Part shown: positions 26,024 to 35,455 of the stretch, one piece after another | How positions within the stretch are numbered: the first letter of the stretch is position 1 | How the letters are laid out: each line of letters begins with the position of its first letter | NCBI RefSeq assembly: GCF_005405405.1 | Contig: NZ_BJDZ01000007.1 | Span: 60,990 to 124,989 of the forward strand | Length of the DNA stretch: 64,000 nt | Source of the DNA: Lactiplantibacillus plajomi | GTDB taxonomy: Bacteria; Bacillota; Bacilli; Lactobacillales; Lactobacillaceae | Direction of reading: 5' to 3' | Program-made: the position numbers and the translations under genes | The notes under the pieces: generated by a model | Database searches by the model: none | What the model was told of the DNA's origin: nothing | Seen by the model: the letters and a program-made list of their open reading frames with translations, nothing else

Positions 26024-28351
26024 ATGCAATTGGGGTTTAAAACGGATCCGGGGAATCCTTGGATTCTAAGAGAGAATGCGTTTAATTTAAAGCATCTAGG
26101 TAAAACCGAAGCTAACATGTGTTTAGGAAATGGCTACGTGGGAATTCGAGCGGTAACGGAAGAACGGTATGTCAATGAAACCCGGGATACCTTTATTGCG
26201 GGAACGTTTGATAAGTTTAATGGTGAGGTAACCGAGTTACCCAACTTACCAGATGTCGTTGGGTTAGAAGTTGAAGTGGACGGACAGACCCTGGATCTAA
26301 ATCAAGGCGAGGTCAGCAACTACCAGCGCACGTTAGATTTGAAAAATGGATTACTGACCCGCATGTTTAACTGGAGTTATGAGCAGCGGACGTACCGGTT
26401 TACGTTTGAACGGTTTGTTTCGATGGCCAACCTGCATTTAGTAGTATTACGGGTCACCGTGACGCCAACCACTGCTGATTGTGTAGTTAAGATTAAATCG
26501 GGAATCGATGGTCAACAAACCAACAACGGTTCACAACACCTAATTGAAGGTGATAAGCGGTTGTTTGATAATCACTACATGCAATTGTTGACAGAAACTA
26601 ACGAATCCAAAATCAACTTTGCGTTGTCGACTTGTCATGAGTTTGAAACGCCGGATCATCGGCCCGTTAAGCAGCAGATGGAGTTAGGCCGGCGACAGAT
26701 ATTTTGTAAGTATCAAGAGAGTCTAAAACAAGATGAAACATTGCAGTTAGTTAAGTACAACACCCTTGTTTCGGATCGTGATATTGATTTTAACGGTCAT
26801 AACTTAGAAGAACTACAACAATTTGGATTGGGGCTCTTAAAGGAAAGTTCAAAACGTTCGTTTGATGAGTTACTGGCAGAAACCGCAACTGCTTGGAAAC
26901 GGCGGGTTTGGAACTATGGCAAGGTTCAGCTTAAGTCGGATGACCCGGATGATCAGTTAGCAATTAACTTTGCCCGGTATCAACTGGCGATTTCAACTCC
27001 TGAACACGATTCACGAATGAACATTGCGGCGAAGGGGTTAACGGGTGAAGGATACAAGGGACACGCTTTCTGGGACACTGAGATTTTTATGCTTCCCTAT
27101 TATATCTTCACGAAACCCGCCGTTGCCAAACAATTAGTTGAATACCGGTACCTGGGACTGGCGGGCGCTCATCAAAAAGCCAAGGATAACCATTACGAGG
27201 GTGCCCAATTTCCTTGGGAAGCGGCGTGGCCGTCGGATGGTGAAACGACCCCTAAATGGGGGGCTGCCGATATTGTCACGGGTCGCGCCATGAAGATTTG
27301 GTCGGGTTTCATTGAACAACACATTACGAGCGACGTAGCATTTGGTGCCTTGGAATACGTGCACGCAAGTGGTGATCAGCAATTTGCGTTGGACAAAGTG
27401 GACGAATTGATTTTGGATGCGGCTAAGTTCTGGTCGAGTCGGTTGGAATTTAACGAAGCGGCTGACCGGTACGAAATCAAAGACGTTATTGGACCGGATG
27501 AGTACAAGGAACACGTGAATAACAATACGTTTACGAACTATACCGCTAAGTGGACGATTGAGACGGCTATTCAAATTTACGAGGATTTAAAAGTTAATCA
27601 TCCTGAGAAGTTTAATGAGCTAAGTGAAAGGCTGGAACTCGATCGTTGTTATCCGGTCTGGCAACGGCGGGTCGATAAAATTTATTTATTGGAACCTAAC
27701 CAGGACGGGGTGATTCCAGAAAATGATACGTACCTATCATTAAAGACGGTCGATATTAGTAAATACCGGCACGCGGAACACGTAGGTGGCATTTTTGATG
27801 ATTATAATTTGGAACAAGTTAACCAGCTGCAAATTACCAAACAGTCGGATGTTTTACTGCTATTATATTTATTTGAACAAAAATTTGCGACGAAGGAAAA
27901 ACAAATTAACTGGGATTATTACGAACCTAAAACCACGCATGATTCCTCGTTATCGTTATCAACGCACGCGATTTTAGCATCGGACTTGCGAATGACGGAT
28001 AGTGCGTACAGTTTCTTCCAACGGGCGTGTCAAATCGATATTGGCCCGGACATGCGTTCATCAAATGATGGTATCCACGCGGCGTCACTGGGTGGAATTT
28101 GGAACGCCGTCGTCTTTGGCTTCGGGGGTGTCCGGTTACTCGGCAAGCAATTGCGAATTGAACCACACTTACCAAAGGCGTGGCAACAACTAAGTTTTGA
28201 AATCTTCTGGCAAGGCCAGAAATTGCATTTAAACATTGATCAAAAGCAAGTTACCGTTGCGACGATCGACGCACAGGTACCAGTTAGTTTTACCAACCAG
28301 GGTCACGAGTATCAATTAAAGGGAAATGAAAGCGTAGTCATTACGCTATAA
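26024..28351 (+). CDS. Glycoside hydrolase family 65 phosphorylase (second copy)
   Basis: A 775-aa GH65 enzyme with the same layout as the 22287 protein. It has the N-terminal beta-sandwich with NMCLGNGYVGIRAV, barrel signature GLTGEGYKGHAFWDTEIF, catalytic acid in VIGPDEYKEH (Glu at about 493) and YYEPKTTHDSSLSLS at the phosphate site. The insert FPWEAAWPSDGE and a GAADIVTGRAMKIWSGF stretch place it near nigerose, kojibiose or maltose phosphorylases; the exact substrate cannot be read from sequence alone. GAGGGG precedes the ATG. The solute-binding protein gene starts 24 nt after its stop. Confidence 0.92.
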   Translation: MQLGFKTDPGNPWILRENAFNLKHLGKTEANMCLGNGYVGIRAVTEERYVNETRDTFIAGTFDKFNGEVTELPNLPDVVGLEVEVDGQTLDLNQGEVSNYQRTLDLKNGLLTRMFNWSYEQRTYRFTFERFVSMANLHLVVLRVTVTPTTADCVVKIKSGIDGQQTNNGSQHLIEGDKRLFDNHYMQLLTETNESKINFALSTCHEFETPDHRPVKQQMELGRRQIFCKYQESLKQDETLQLVKYNTLVSDRDIDFNGHNLEELQQFGLGLLKESSKRSFDELLAETATAWKRRVWNYGKVQLKSDDPDDQLAINFARYQLAISTPEHDSRMNIAAKGLTGEGYKGHAFWDTEIFMLPYYIFTKPAVAKQLVEYRYLGLAGAHQKAKDNHYEGAQFPWEAAWPSDGETTPKWGAADIVTGRAMKIWSGFIEQHITSDVAFGALEYVHASGDQQFALDKVDELILDAAKFWSSRLEFNEAADRYEIKDVIGPDEYKEHVNNNTFTNYTAKWTIETAIQIYEDLKVNHPEKFNELSERLELDRCYPVWQRRVDKIYLLEPNQDGVIPENDTYLSLKTVDISKYRHAEHVGGIFDDYNLEQVNQLQITKQSDVLLLLYLFEQKFATKEKQINWDYYEPKTTHDSSLSLSTHAILASDLRMTDSAYSFFQRACQIDIGPDMRSSNDGIHAASLGGIWNAVVFGFGGVRLLGKQLRIEPHLPKAWQQLSFEIFWQGQKLHLNIDQKQVTVATIDAQVPVSFTNQGHEYQLKGNESVVITL

Positions 28352-28374
28352 ATTACTTGAGGAGTGATTATATT

Positions 28375-29640
28375 ATGAAAAGTTGGATTAAAGGTATTGG
28401 GGTTTCAGCTGTATTGTTAACGTCCGTTGGTTTATTAGCGGCCTGTGGTAATAAATCTTCTTCTAAGCAGACTGATTTTAAGGGGCAAACAGTTAAAATT
28501 GGTATTTGGTACGGGAGTGATCAGGAACGTGCCGGAATCAATAAAGTGATTAAGGGATTTGAAAAGAAGACGGGGGCTAAGGTTCAGACCAAGGTCTATA
28601 CGAACTTTAATACGCAAATTCAAGCCGACTTGTCCGGACACAAAGCACCCGATGCATTTTACATTGATTCTTCGATGTACCCGTGGTTTAAGAAGCAAGG
28701 GGTGCTTGCAAAACTAGATAGTTCACAGATGCAGGCTTCGAAATTTTATCCGAACTTGATTAACGCGTTCAAGACCAAGGGGAACTTATACGGGGTTCCG
28801 AAGGATAACTCTACTTTGGGATTAATGGTCAATAAAAAGATCATGAAGAAGACTGGCGTGAAAGTTACCAGCATTCCAACTAGTTATGATGGCTTAATTA
28901 AGTGGTTACCAGGTTTTCAAGCTAAGTTGGACAAGGTCTATGGTAAGAACAAGGTTAAGGCAATGACCTATGATCAAGATATGGCCCGGAACTTCACCAT
29001 TATGAAGACGGATGGCGGGATGCCAATCAAGACCAACGGTGATTCTAACTTGGCTAGTTCACAAGTGCTTGAAAACATGAAACTTTATCAGCAACTAGTT
29101 AAGACCGGCGCAGTTTCAACGGCTAAGGATCTTGGCTCTGGTGATAACGGGACGGCCTTCGGGACTGGTAAAGTTGCTATGACCGAAGAAGGTAACTGGA
29201 CTTATCAAGTACAAAAGAAACAGTATAAAACTGATTTCCAAGTTTTACCAATGCCGACCTACAAAGGTGCTCGTCGTGGGATGATCTTCACCGTTGGCTG
29301 GGGTGAATACGCCGGCAGTAAGGTTAAGCCATTGGCAAATGCCTGGATTGCCTACGCTACCAGTAAGGAAGGACAAACCAAGTGGGCTAAGACCGTTGGG
29401 ACCATGCCAAGTCGTTCCGACGTTGCCAAAGCCATTAAGTTAACGGATGACGCTAACATGAAGACTTGGTTAGACGCAACTAAGTATTCAACCGTTTGGC
29501 AAGATGGAACCACCGCTGCAACTGTCAACACTTCATATCAAAACTTTGTTGCTAAGGCCTTAGATGGCAAAACAACGATGAAAGCTGCCATGACTTCTGC
29601 GGACAAGCAAGCTAACGCGGCAATTTCAAAAGCAAATTAA
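28375..29640 (+). CDS. ABC transporter sugar-binding lipoprotein
   Basis: A 421-aa solute-binding protein of the MalE/MsmE (cluster B) type. It has a lipoprotein signal peptide ending in the lipobox LLAAC at residues 20-24. 'KIGIWYGSDQERAGINKVI' opens the first lobe. It captures the oligosaccharide outside the cell and hands it to the permeases at 29705 and 30649. Start ATG 28375 behind TTGAGGAG; an in-frame TTG at 28357 is inside the ribosome binding site. An 11-bp hairpin follows the stop codon. Confidence 0.9.
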   Translation: MKSWIKGIGVSAVLLTSVGLLAACGNKSSSKQTDFKGQTVKIGIWYGSDQERAGINKVIKGFEKKTGAKVQTKVYTNFNTQIQADLSGHKAPDAFYIDSSMYPWFKKQGVLAKLDSSQMQASKFYPNLINAFKTKGNLYGVPKDNSTLGLMVNKKIMKKTGVKVTSIPTSYDGLIKWLPGFQAKLDKVYGKNKVKAMTYDQDMARNFTIMKTDGGMPIKTNGDSNLASSQVLENMKLYQQLVKTGAVSTAKDLGSGDNGTAFGTGKVAMTEEGNWTYQVQKKQYKTDFQVLPMPTYKGARRGMIFTVGWGEYAGSKVKPLANAWIAYATSKEGQTKWAKTVGTMPSRSDVAKAIKLTDDANMKTWLDATKYSTVWQDGTTAATVNTSYQNFVAKALDGKTTMKAAMTSADKQANAAISKAN

Positions 29641-29652
29641 GACTTGAGATGG

Positions 29653-29680
29653 TAGGGCTGTGTGGTTGTACACAGCCCTA
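29653..29680 (+). promoter_or_regulatory. Hairpin between binding protein and permease genes
   Basis: TAGGGCTGTGT and ACACAGCCCTA, perfect 11-bp arms with a 6-nt loop, 12 nt after the lipoprotein stop. There is no T run. This is where other sugar ABC operons carry a stem that protects or partly terminates mRNA, giving excess binding protein over permease. Confidence 0.7.
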
Positions 29681-29704
29681 TTATTTCAAAGAGAGGTGAA
29701 AGCA

Positions 29705-30634
29705 ATGGAAATGCAGAAAAAAACGCCTAAACCTGCTCGGGGTCTTAATGGCGAACATGGTCAAGTATGGCAAGCTTATATTTTCTTAGCACCCGCGTTT
29801 GTAATTGCGGCAATTTTCTTCGTAGCCGCAATCGTGTTTGCGCTATACATGTCGTTTAACCATGTCAATATGATTTCGCAACAATTTGAATTTTCCGGCT
29901 TGAAAAACTACGTTGACGTTTTTAAAGATGACGTTGCAATGACGGCGTTAAAAAATACGGCGCTGTTTTCCCTGATCGTTGTTCCGAGTCAAACCATTAT
30001 TGCGCTCTTGATTGCCTACGCATTGAGTACTCGTGGGATTAAGGGGAAAAAATTATTCCGGTTGGTGTACTTCTTACCGACGCTAACCTCCAGTGCGGCG
30101 TTAACTTTAATTTTCATGTTTATCTTTAATATTACGGGTCCGCTGAACAATTTCTTAATTTCAATGGGATTATATCAACATCCTATCAACTTCTTACAAA
30201 ACCCCGCTTATTCACTAAAAGTCATCATGGTTATGAATATTTGGTCAACGGTTCCAAACTATATGACCGTTTACCTGGCTTCCTTAGTGGATTTACCCGA
30301 ATCATTTTATGAGGCCGCGGAAATTGACGGTGCGTCGGCTTGGCAAAAGTTGCGGTACATCACCGTTCCTTATTTACGACCAATCACAACTTACGTCCTG
30401 TTAACTGGGATTATTGGGACTTTCCAAATGTTTGATCAGGCCTACATCTTCTCGAACGGTTCTGGTGGTCCGGATAACTCAACCTTAACGATCGCCCTAA
30501 TGGTTTACCAATATGCGTTTGGTTCCATGAATACGATGGGTTACGCCTGTGCGTTAGCCGTGGTATTGACGATTATCATCTTCGTGGTTTCTCGTTTGAC
30601 TGAAAAGTTGAACGGTAGTAATGGATTGCGGTAA
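29705..30634 (+). CDS. Sugar ABC transporter permease (MalF/MsmF type)
   Basis: A 309-aa permease with six membrane segments and the EAA loop EAAEIDGASAWQKLRYITVP, which docks to the ATPase. It pairs with the 30649 permease. Start ATG 29705 behind AGAGAGG; the frame extends upstream to a TTG within the hairpin, which is not plausible. Confidence 0.92.
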   Translation: MEMQKKTPKPARGLNGEHGQVWQAYIFLAPAFVIAAIFFVAAIVFALYMSFNHVNMISQQFEFSGLKNYVDVFKDDVAMTALKNTALFSLIVVPSQTIIALLIAYALSTRGIKGKKLFRLVYFLPTLTSSAALTLIFMFIFNITGPLNNFLISMGLYQHPINFLQNPAYSLKVIMVMNIWSTVPNYMTVYLASLVDLPESFYEAAEIDGASAWQKLRYITVPYLRPITTYVLLTGIIGTFQMFDQAYIFSNGSGGPDNSTLTIALMVYQYAFGSMNTMGYACALAVVLTIIIFVVSRLTEKLNGSNGLR

Positions 30635-30648
30635 GGGGGGCGTTTGAC

Positions 30649-31479
30649 ATGACAGAAAAATCCAGAATTTTAAAGATCATCTTGTACATTGTTTTGATTG
30701 CCTACGCAATCATTACGTTATACCCATTTTTATGGGCCTTAGCAGCGTCTTTTAAACCGCTAAAAGAAATTGTGAGTGGCAATCCGGCGCTCATGCCCCA
30801 GCATTTTACTCTGGACAATTATAAGTATATTACCGGGACTTCCTCGTTATTTACGAAGTGGTTTATGAACTCGGTCATCGTTTCGATCATTGGGACGGTT
30901 GTTAATTTGTTCTTAAACACCATGGCGGGTTACGCGTTAGCCCGGTTGAACTTTCCGGGGCGGCAAAAGATTTATTACACTTTTTTAGCTCTAATGATGG
31001 TACCGGCACAAGTTTTATTAATTCCCAACTATCTAATTTTGATGAATTTAGGTATGCTGGATACGTTTAGTTCACTAATCCTTCCAGCCGCAATTAACAT
31101 CGGGAACATCTTTATGATGCGGCAATTCTTCCTTTCATTTCCAATGGACGTTGAAGAAGCCGCGGAGATTGATGGACTCGGGCGGATTGCAACTTTCTTC
31201 AGAATTGTGATGCCGTTAGCGCGGCCGTCAATTGCCACGCAAGCAATTTTCGTTTTCATGGGATTCTGGAATAACTTTATGCAGCCAATGTTATACATTT
31301 CAACGCCGAAGAAGTACACCCTGACACTGGGACTACAAACCTTTACCAGTCAGGCTACGGGAGTTCGTTGGGATCACACCATGGCAGCAAGCATTATTTC
31401 AATTGTGCCGATAATTATATTGTATATTATCTTTAACGGCTACTTCCTGCAGGGTGTCAGAATGGATGGTGAAAAGTAA
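30649..31479 (+). CDS. Sugar ABC transporter permease (MalG/MsmG type)
   Basis: A 276-aa partner permease: six membrane segments, the EAA loop EEAAEIDGLGRIATFFRIVM and the family C-terminus YFLQGVRMDGEK. It begins 14 nt after the first permease ends, in the same operon. Confidence 0.93.
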   Translation: MTEKSRILKIILYIVLIAYAIITLYPFLWALAASFKPLKEIVSGNPALMPQHFTLDNYKYITGTSSLFTKWFMNSVIVSIIGTVVNLFLNTMAGYALARLNFPGRQKIYYTFLALMMVPAQVLLIPNYLILMNLGMLDTFSSLILPAAINIGNIFMMRQFFLSFPMDVEEAAEIDGLGRIATFFRIVMPLARPSIATQAIFVFMGFWNNFMQPMLYISTPKKYTLTLGLQTFTSQATGVRWDHTMAASIISIVPIIILYIIFNGYFLQGVRMDGEK

Positions 31480-31509
31480 ACCGTTACTAATTTAGAAGAG
31501 GGTGTCGTT

Positions 31510-32526
31510 TTGAAAAAGATTACGATTAAAGAAGTGGCTAAGGAAGCGGGGGTTTCGATTGGAACGGTATCACGGGTTTTTAACGATTATCCTGATATTA
31601 GCGAAGAAACCCGTAAACACGTTTTTGAGATTGCCAATAAAGTTGGTTATTCACCGAATTTAGCCGCCCGGGCGCTCTCTTCGAAACGTTTAAAAACGAT
31701 TGCATTAGTATTTAACGATTTGGTGTACCAACCCAAGTACACTTTTCCAATGTCAATTCTGAACGGTGTTTTAGACTATGCTGAATCACAGAATCTTGAA
31801 TTTGCATTTTATGCGATTACAACTCAAAAACAAAAGGAAAAAACTTACGAACAATTTTGCAGTGAGCGGGACGTGACTGGCGTTATTATGCAGGGGCTTC
31901 ACCAGAACGACCCGTATATTGAGCAGTTAAAAACGACGCGCGTTCCCACCGTGTTGATTGACATGCCGGTCAACGATAATCAGTGCGTTGGGTCAATTAC
32001 GACCGATAACGTTACCGCTGCGAAGGACGCCGTAGACGTTTTAATTAAGGGCGGCTACAAAAATATCGATATGATGAACGGGACTTACGACGCGACGGTT
32101 AGCATTTTACGTGAACGTGGTTATAAAAAAGCCCTGACGGATGCGGGCTTTGAAGTGAACTCCAGCCTCATTCAGTACGCCAACTACGATGAACAAATTG
32201 CTAACTTAATGGCCAAACAAGCCTTACAGCAGAACCCGACCATTGATGCCTTTTTCTGTGCTAGCGATATTATGGCACTGGGTGTTTTGCAGGCCTTAAA
32301 GGACGTTGGAAAAAAGGTTCCGGCCGACGTTGGGGTTATCGGATTTGATGGTCTTGATCTGGGCGCGTACGTTTCGCCAGCCTTATCGACGGTAGCACAG
32401 CAACCTTATGAATTTGGTCGAGAGGCGGGCCGTTTGATTCAGGAACTGACGGACGGTCCCCAGCCGGAAACGACTATCGAACGGCACGTGCCGTATAATT
32501 TAATTCGGCGGGAAACGACGCGTTAG
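31510..32526 (+). CDS. LacI family transcriptional regulator
   Basis: A 338-aa regulator. The N-terminal LacI HTH reads ITIKEVAKEAGVSIGTVSRV with hinge helix SPNLAARALSS. The periplasmic-binding-like effector domain follows, with VGVIGFDGLDLGAYVSPALS near the C-terminus. The start is TTG 31510 behind AGAGGG. It is embedded in the transporter operon and most likely represses both operons through the GCAAAAACG sites at 22228 and 25276, released by the imported sugar. Confidence 0.93.
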   Translation: MKKITIKEVAKEAGVSIGTVSRVFNDYPDISEETRKHVFEIANKVGYSPNLAARALSSKRLKTIALVFNDLVYQPKYTFPMSILNGVLDYAESQNLEFAFYAITTQKQKEKTYEQFCSERDVTGVIMQGLHQNDPYIEQLKTTRVPTVLIDMPVNDNQCVGSITTDNVTAAKDAVDVLIKGGYKNIDMMNGTYDATVSILRERGYKKALTDAGFEVNSSLIQYANYDEQIANLMAKQALQQNPTIDAFFCASDIMALGVLQALKDVGKKVPADVGVIGFDGLDLGAYVSPALSTVAQQPYEFGREAGRLIQELTDGPQPETTIERHVPYNLIRRETTR

Positions 32527-32569
32527 CTGCAATTGTTTAAGTTTTACCGATTAAAAAAGGTGAATTAAA

Positions 32570-33673
32570 ATGGTTGAAATTAAATTAGATCATATTTATA
32601 AAAAATATAAGGGTAATGAAAAATACTCGGTAACTGATTTTAATATGGATATTCCGGATGAAGAGTTCGTAGTGTTTGTCGGACCGTCCGGTTGTGGCAA
32701 AACAACGACGTTACGGATGGTTGCCGGCCTTGAAACCATTACCAAGGGTGATCTTTACATGAATGGTCAGGTGGTTAATAAGGTACAACCCAAAGACCGG
32801 GACATTGCCATGGTTTTCCAAAACTACGCGCTGTACCCGAACATGACGGTTGCGGATAACATGGGCTTTGGGCTGAAAATTCGTAAAACGCCGCGTAATG
32901 AAATCAAAAAACGGGTCACCGATGCCGCCCAAATTTTAGGACTGAGTGATTATTTGGAACGCAAACCGGGTGCGTTATCCGGTGGTCAACGGCAACGGGT
33001 TGCTTTGGGCCGTGCGATTGTGCGGGATGCTAGTTTGTTTCTGCTAGATGAACCGTTGTCCAACCTGGATGCTAAGCTGCGGGTCGATATGCGGACGAAG
33101 ATTGCTCAGCTTCACCAGCGGTTACAAACTAACATGATTTATGTCACCCATGATCAAGTTGAAGCGATGACGATGGCGGACCGGATCGTTATCATGAATG
33201 ACGGTAAGGTTCAACAAATCGGGACGCCCGATGATTTGTATAATAAGCCGGCGAACCAGTTTGTGGCGGGATTTATCGGGTCACCTTCAATGAACTTCTT
33301 TGACGTACATTTACACGATAACCGGGTTTCCAATGAGAAAGGGTTCGATGTTGAAGTACCGGAAGGGCGCTTGAAGATTCTCCGGGAACAGGGGTACTTG
33401 GACAAGGACGTGACGTTAGGGATGCGTCCGGAAGATATTCACACGGAACAGGTCGCACTTGAAACCTTCCCAAACGCCGTAGTGAACGCCCAAGTAGTGG
33501 TTTCCGAATTCTTGGGTACCGATTCCAATTTATATTCAAAGACCGGTGACACTGAATTCGTTGCTCAAGTTAACGCCCGTGATTTCCATAAACCGGGTGA
33601 AAACGTCCAAATGGCGTTTGAAATGAGTAAGGCCCACTTCTTCGACAAGGAGAGTGGCGCTACCATCGAATAA
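32570..33673 (+). CDS. msmK: Sugar ABC transporter ATPase (MsmK/UgpC family)
   Basis: A 367-aa ATPase of the multi-sugar importer type. Walker A FVGPSGCGKTTTLR, Q-loop VFQNYALYPNMTV, signature LSGGQRQRVALGRA, Walker B LFLLDEPLSNLDAKLR and the switch histidine YVTHDQVEAMT are all present. The C-terminal regulatory OB domain (about 240-365) is complete. It powers the importer at 28375-31479. AAAAGGTG precedes the ATG. These ATPases can also serve other sugar importers in the cell. Confidence 0.93.
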   Translation: MVEIKLDHIYKKYKGNEKYSVTDFNMDIPDEEFVVFVGPSGCGKTTTLRMVAGLETITKGDLYMNGQVVNKVQPKDRDIAMVFQNYALYPNMTVADNMGFGLKIRKTPRNEIKKRVTDAAQILGLSDYLERKPGALSGGQRQRVALGRAIVRDASLFLLDEPLSNLDAKLRVDMRTKIAQLHQRLQTNMIYVTHDQVEAMTMADRIVIMNDGKVQQIGTPDDLYNKPANQFVAGFIGSPSMNFFDVHLHDNRVSNEKGFDVEVPEGRLKILREQGYLDKDVTLGMRPEDIHTEQVALETFPNAVVNAQVVVSEFLGTDSNLYSKTGDTEFVAQVNARDFHKPGENVQMAFEMSKAHFFDKESGATIE

Positions 33674-33784
33674 CTGAGGGTGTTATTCAGTAACGGATGG
33701 CGGCTGATGACCGTATATCCAAGTGCTTCCTCCTAATCGGCAAAACTGAATAGACATCTTGTAATTAAGATGGTAACGATAAGG

Positions 33785-33826
33785 TAACGGACAATGGATT
33801 TTTATAATTCTAGTCCGTTATTTTTT
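33785..33826 (+). terminator. Terminator of the alpha-glucoside locus
   Basis: TAACGGAC and GTCCGTTA form perfect 8-bp arms with a 20-nt loop, then TTTTTT. Confidence 0.8.
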
Positions 33827-33956
33827 GTGATATGATAATTATTTTCGAAAAATTATCACTGTATCAAGAATACTTATACTCAAAGGAATTGATATGCAAC
33901 TTTATCATAAATTGTAAGGTATAATGGATGTATTCTTAAAAAACGAGGAGATTACC

Positions 33957-34551
33957 ATGGCAGAGACAACTCATTTTTACGAAACGTTCCAACCAGAACC
34001 TTATGATATTTATATCGACATTAACCGTGAAAAGAAACAGTTTTCCGGGAAATCAACCATTACCGGGAACACGCGATCGTTAAGAAGTTCTGATTCACCA
34101 GAACTTCTTAACGATCGCGTCCGTCCAAGCTGACGGCAAAGACGTTCCGTTTAGCGTTGACAACGCGATTCAAGGGATCCGGATCAGCCTCCCACAAACG
34201 GGGAAGGTGACCCTAGCCATTGACTACAGCGCCAAGTTGACCGACAGCATGATGGGGATTTACCCGTCCTACTACGAAGTTAACGGTGAAAAGAAACAAA
34301 TCATCGGGACCCAGTTTGAAACAACCGCGGCCCGGCAAGCTTTCCCGTGTGTCGACGAACCGGAAGCCAAGGCCACTTTTGACCTCGCCATAAAGTACGA
34401 CGAACACGTTGGCGAAACGATTTTAAGTAACATGCCCGAAAAGCGGGTTGAAGACGGCGTGCACTACTTCGACACGACCGTTCGGATGTCAACTTACCTG
34501 ATTGCGTTTGCCTTCGGTGAATTGCAGGGTGAAGAAACTAAAACTAAGAGC
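33957..34551 (+). pseudogene. pepN: Aminopeptidase N 5' fragment, disrupted and fused to a phage gene
   Basis: ATG 33957 behind GAGGAG starts a clear PepN N-terminus (MAETTHFYETFQPEPYDIY). At 34071 the frame runs into an inverted duplication and is lost. Downstream of 34099 pepN resumes in another frame (QNFLTIASVQADGKDVPF, TTAARQAFPCVDEPEAKATF, YLIAFAFGELQGE) up to about residue 195. It then switches to phage primase sequence near 34552. The zinc-site HEXXH catalytic part of PepN is absent. PepN is normally a roughly 845-aa general aminopeptidase, so this locus cannot supply it. Confidence 0.88.
34071..34120. repeat. 50-bp perfect inverted repeat inside pepN fragment
   Basis: Two 22-bp arms (34071-34092 and 34099-34120) are exact reverse complements around the 6-nt centre ATTCAC. 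The right arm is genuine pepN coding sequence (QNFLTIAS); the left arm is its inverted copy and replaces the pepN codons expected between STITG and the QNF segment. This looks like template switching or snap-back replication. Confidence 0.9.
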
Positions 34552-35148
34552 GGCGATTCGGTCACTGTCAATGCGAAAAACCAGGCCCAATATACGACCG
34601 TTTTGAAAACTAAATTAATCTTCGTAACTAACAACATGCCAACGACCTCTGATACGTCGGATGGCTTTTCGCGGCGTTTAAATATTTTACCTTTCCAAGT
34701 TCAAGTTCCATTGGAAAAGGTGGATGTTGATCTTGAAGGCAAGCTAGCAACCGAGCTTTCTGGAATTTTGAATTGGGCGCTTGTCGGACTCGGTGAGTTA
34801 CGTAAAAATAACTTTAACTTTACAAGCTCAAAAGCAATGCGTGAAGCTAAGGATAGTTACATGTTGTTTAGCCGACCCGTCGAACGCTTTATAAAGGGGT
34901 GCTTGGTTGAAAATCACGATGCGACCTTATCCATGAAATATTTACGTGAACAGTACAGTCAATGGATTAAAAGTGAGAACATTGCGGATAGAGGGACAAC
35001 TAATTCGAATGTTTTTTCTAAAAAACTACGAGAAGCATTCCAATCATTATGGGGACAACCAGCTCCGATCGTTAATATGCATGGGCATATTAACGGCTTG
35101 TCAGGTTATGATTTGCGAAAGGAGGGAGTAATAGATGAGCAGCCATAA
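34552..35148 (+). pseudogene. Phage/satellite primase-helicase C-terminal fragment
   Basis: Continuing in frame from the pepN piece, the protein becomes GDSVTVNAKNQAQYTTVLKT, KLIFVTNNMPTTSDTSDGFS and RRLNILPFQVQVP, then a winged-helix C-terminus (LREQYSQWIKSENI). This matches the C-terminal part of D5/P4-type phage or satellite primases, which open and prime DNA at a replication origin. The N-terminal primase and helicase Walker motifs are missing. A hybrid of about 314 aa could in principle be made from the ATG at 34207. Confidence 0.8.
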
Positions 35149-35455
35149 TAGTAATACTTTAACGGAGCTGAACGAGCTCCGACCATACGTGGACCGGTAT
35201 CTTAGCCTTTGCCGAACTCTCAACATGGATTCAACAAAACAAAATAAATTGATGTCTATTCCGGGGGCCGCAAAGTTATTAGGTGTTGCTCGTGAGACGG
35301 TAGACTTATGGTTGTTGGATCCGGGGTTACCTCGAGTTCTGGTAGGTCGTTCAAGTCAAGTACGGCTACGTCAGTGCGATTTGTTTAGATATTTGGATGA
35401 TAAGGCCAAATTCTGGTACAAAGAGGCTCCGAGCGAAGGATGGAGTGATGAATGA
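35135..35455 (+). CDS. Small HTH protein of a mobile element (excisionase-like)
   Basis: 106 aa with a MerR/Xis-type HTH in the middle: LMSIPGAAKLLGVARETVDL, then WLLDPGLPRVLVGRSSQVRL and RQCDLFRYLDDKAKFWY. Such proteins act as excisionases or regulators of integrases. It overlaps the primase fragment stop by 14 nt, has GGAGGG before the ATG, and overlaps the integrase start by 4 nt. It seems intact although both neighbours are damaged. Confidence 0.65.
   Translation: MSSHNSNTLTELNELRPYVDRYLSLCRTLNMDSTKQNKLMSIPGAAKLLGVARETVDLWLLDPGLPRVLVGRSSQVRLRQCDLFRYLDDKAKFWYKEAPSEGWSDE

Noticed and set aside
33924..34133. Small gene of 69 codons
   Set aside because: It is the PepN N-terminus with a false extension and ends in the inverted duplication.
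34207..35148. Intact 313-aa gene of its own
   Set aside because: The first 115 codons are PepN sequence from its middle and the rest is primase; the ATG is internal. Treated as a fusion of two fragments.
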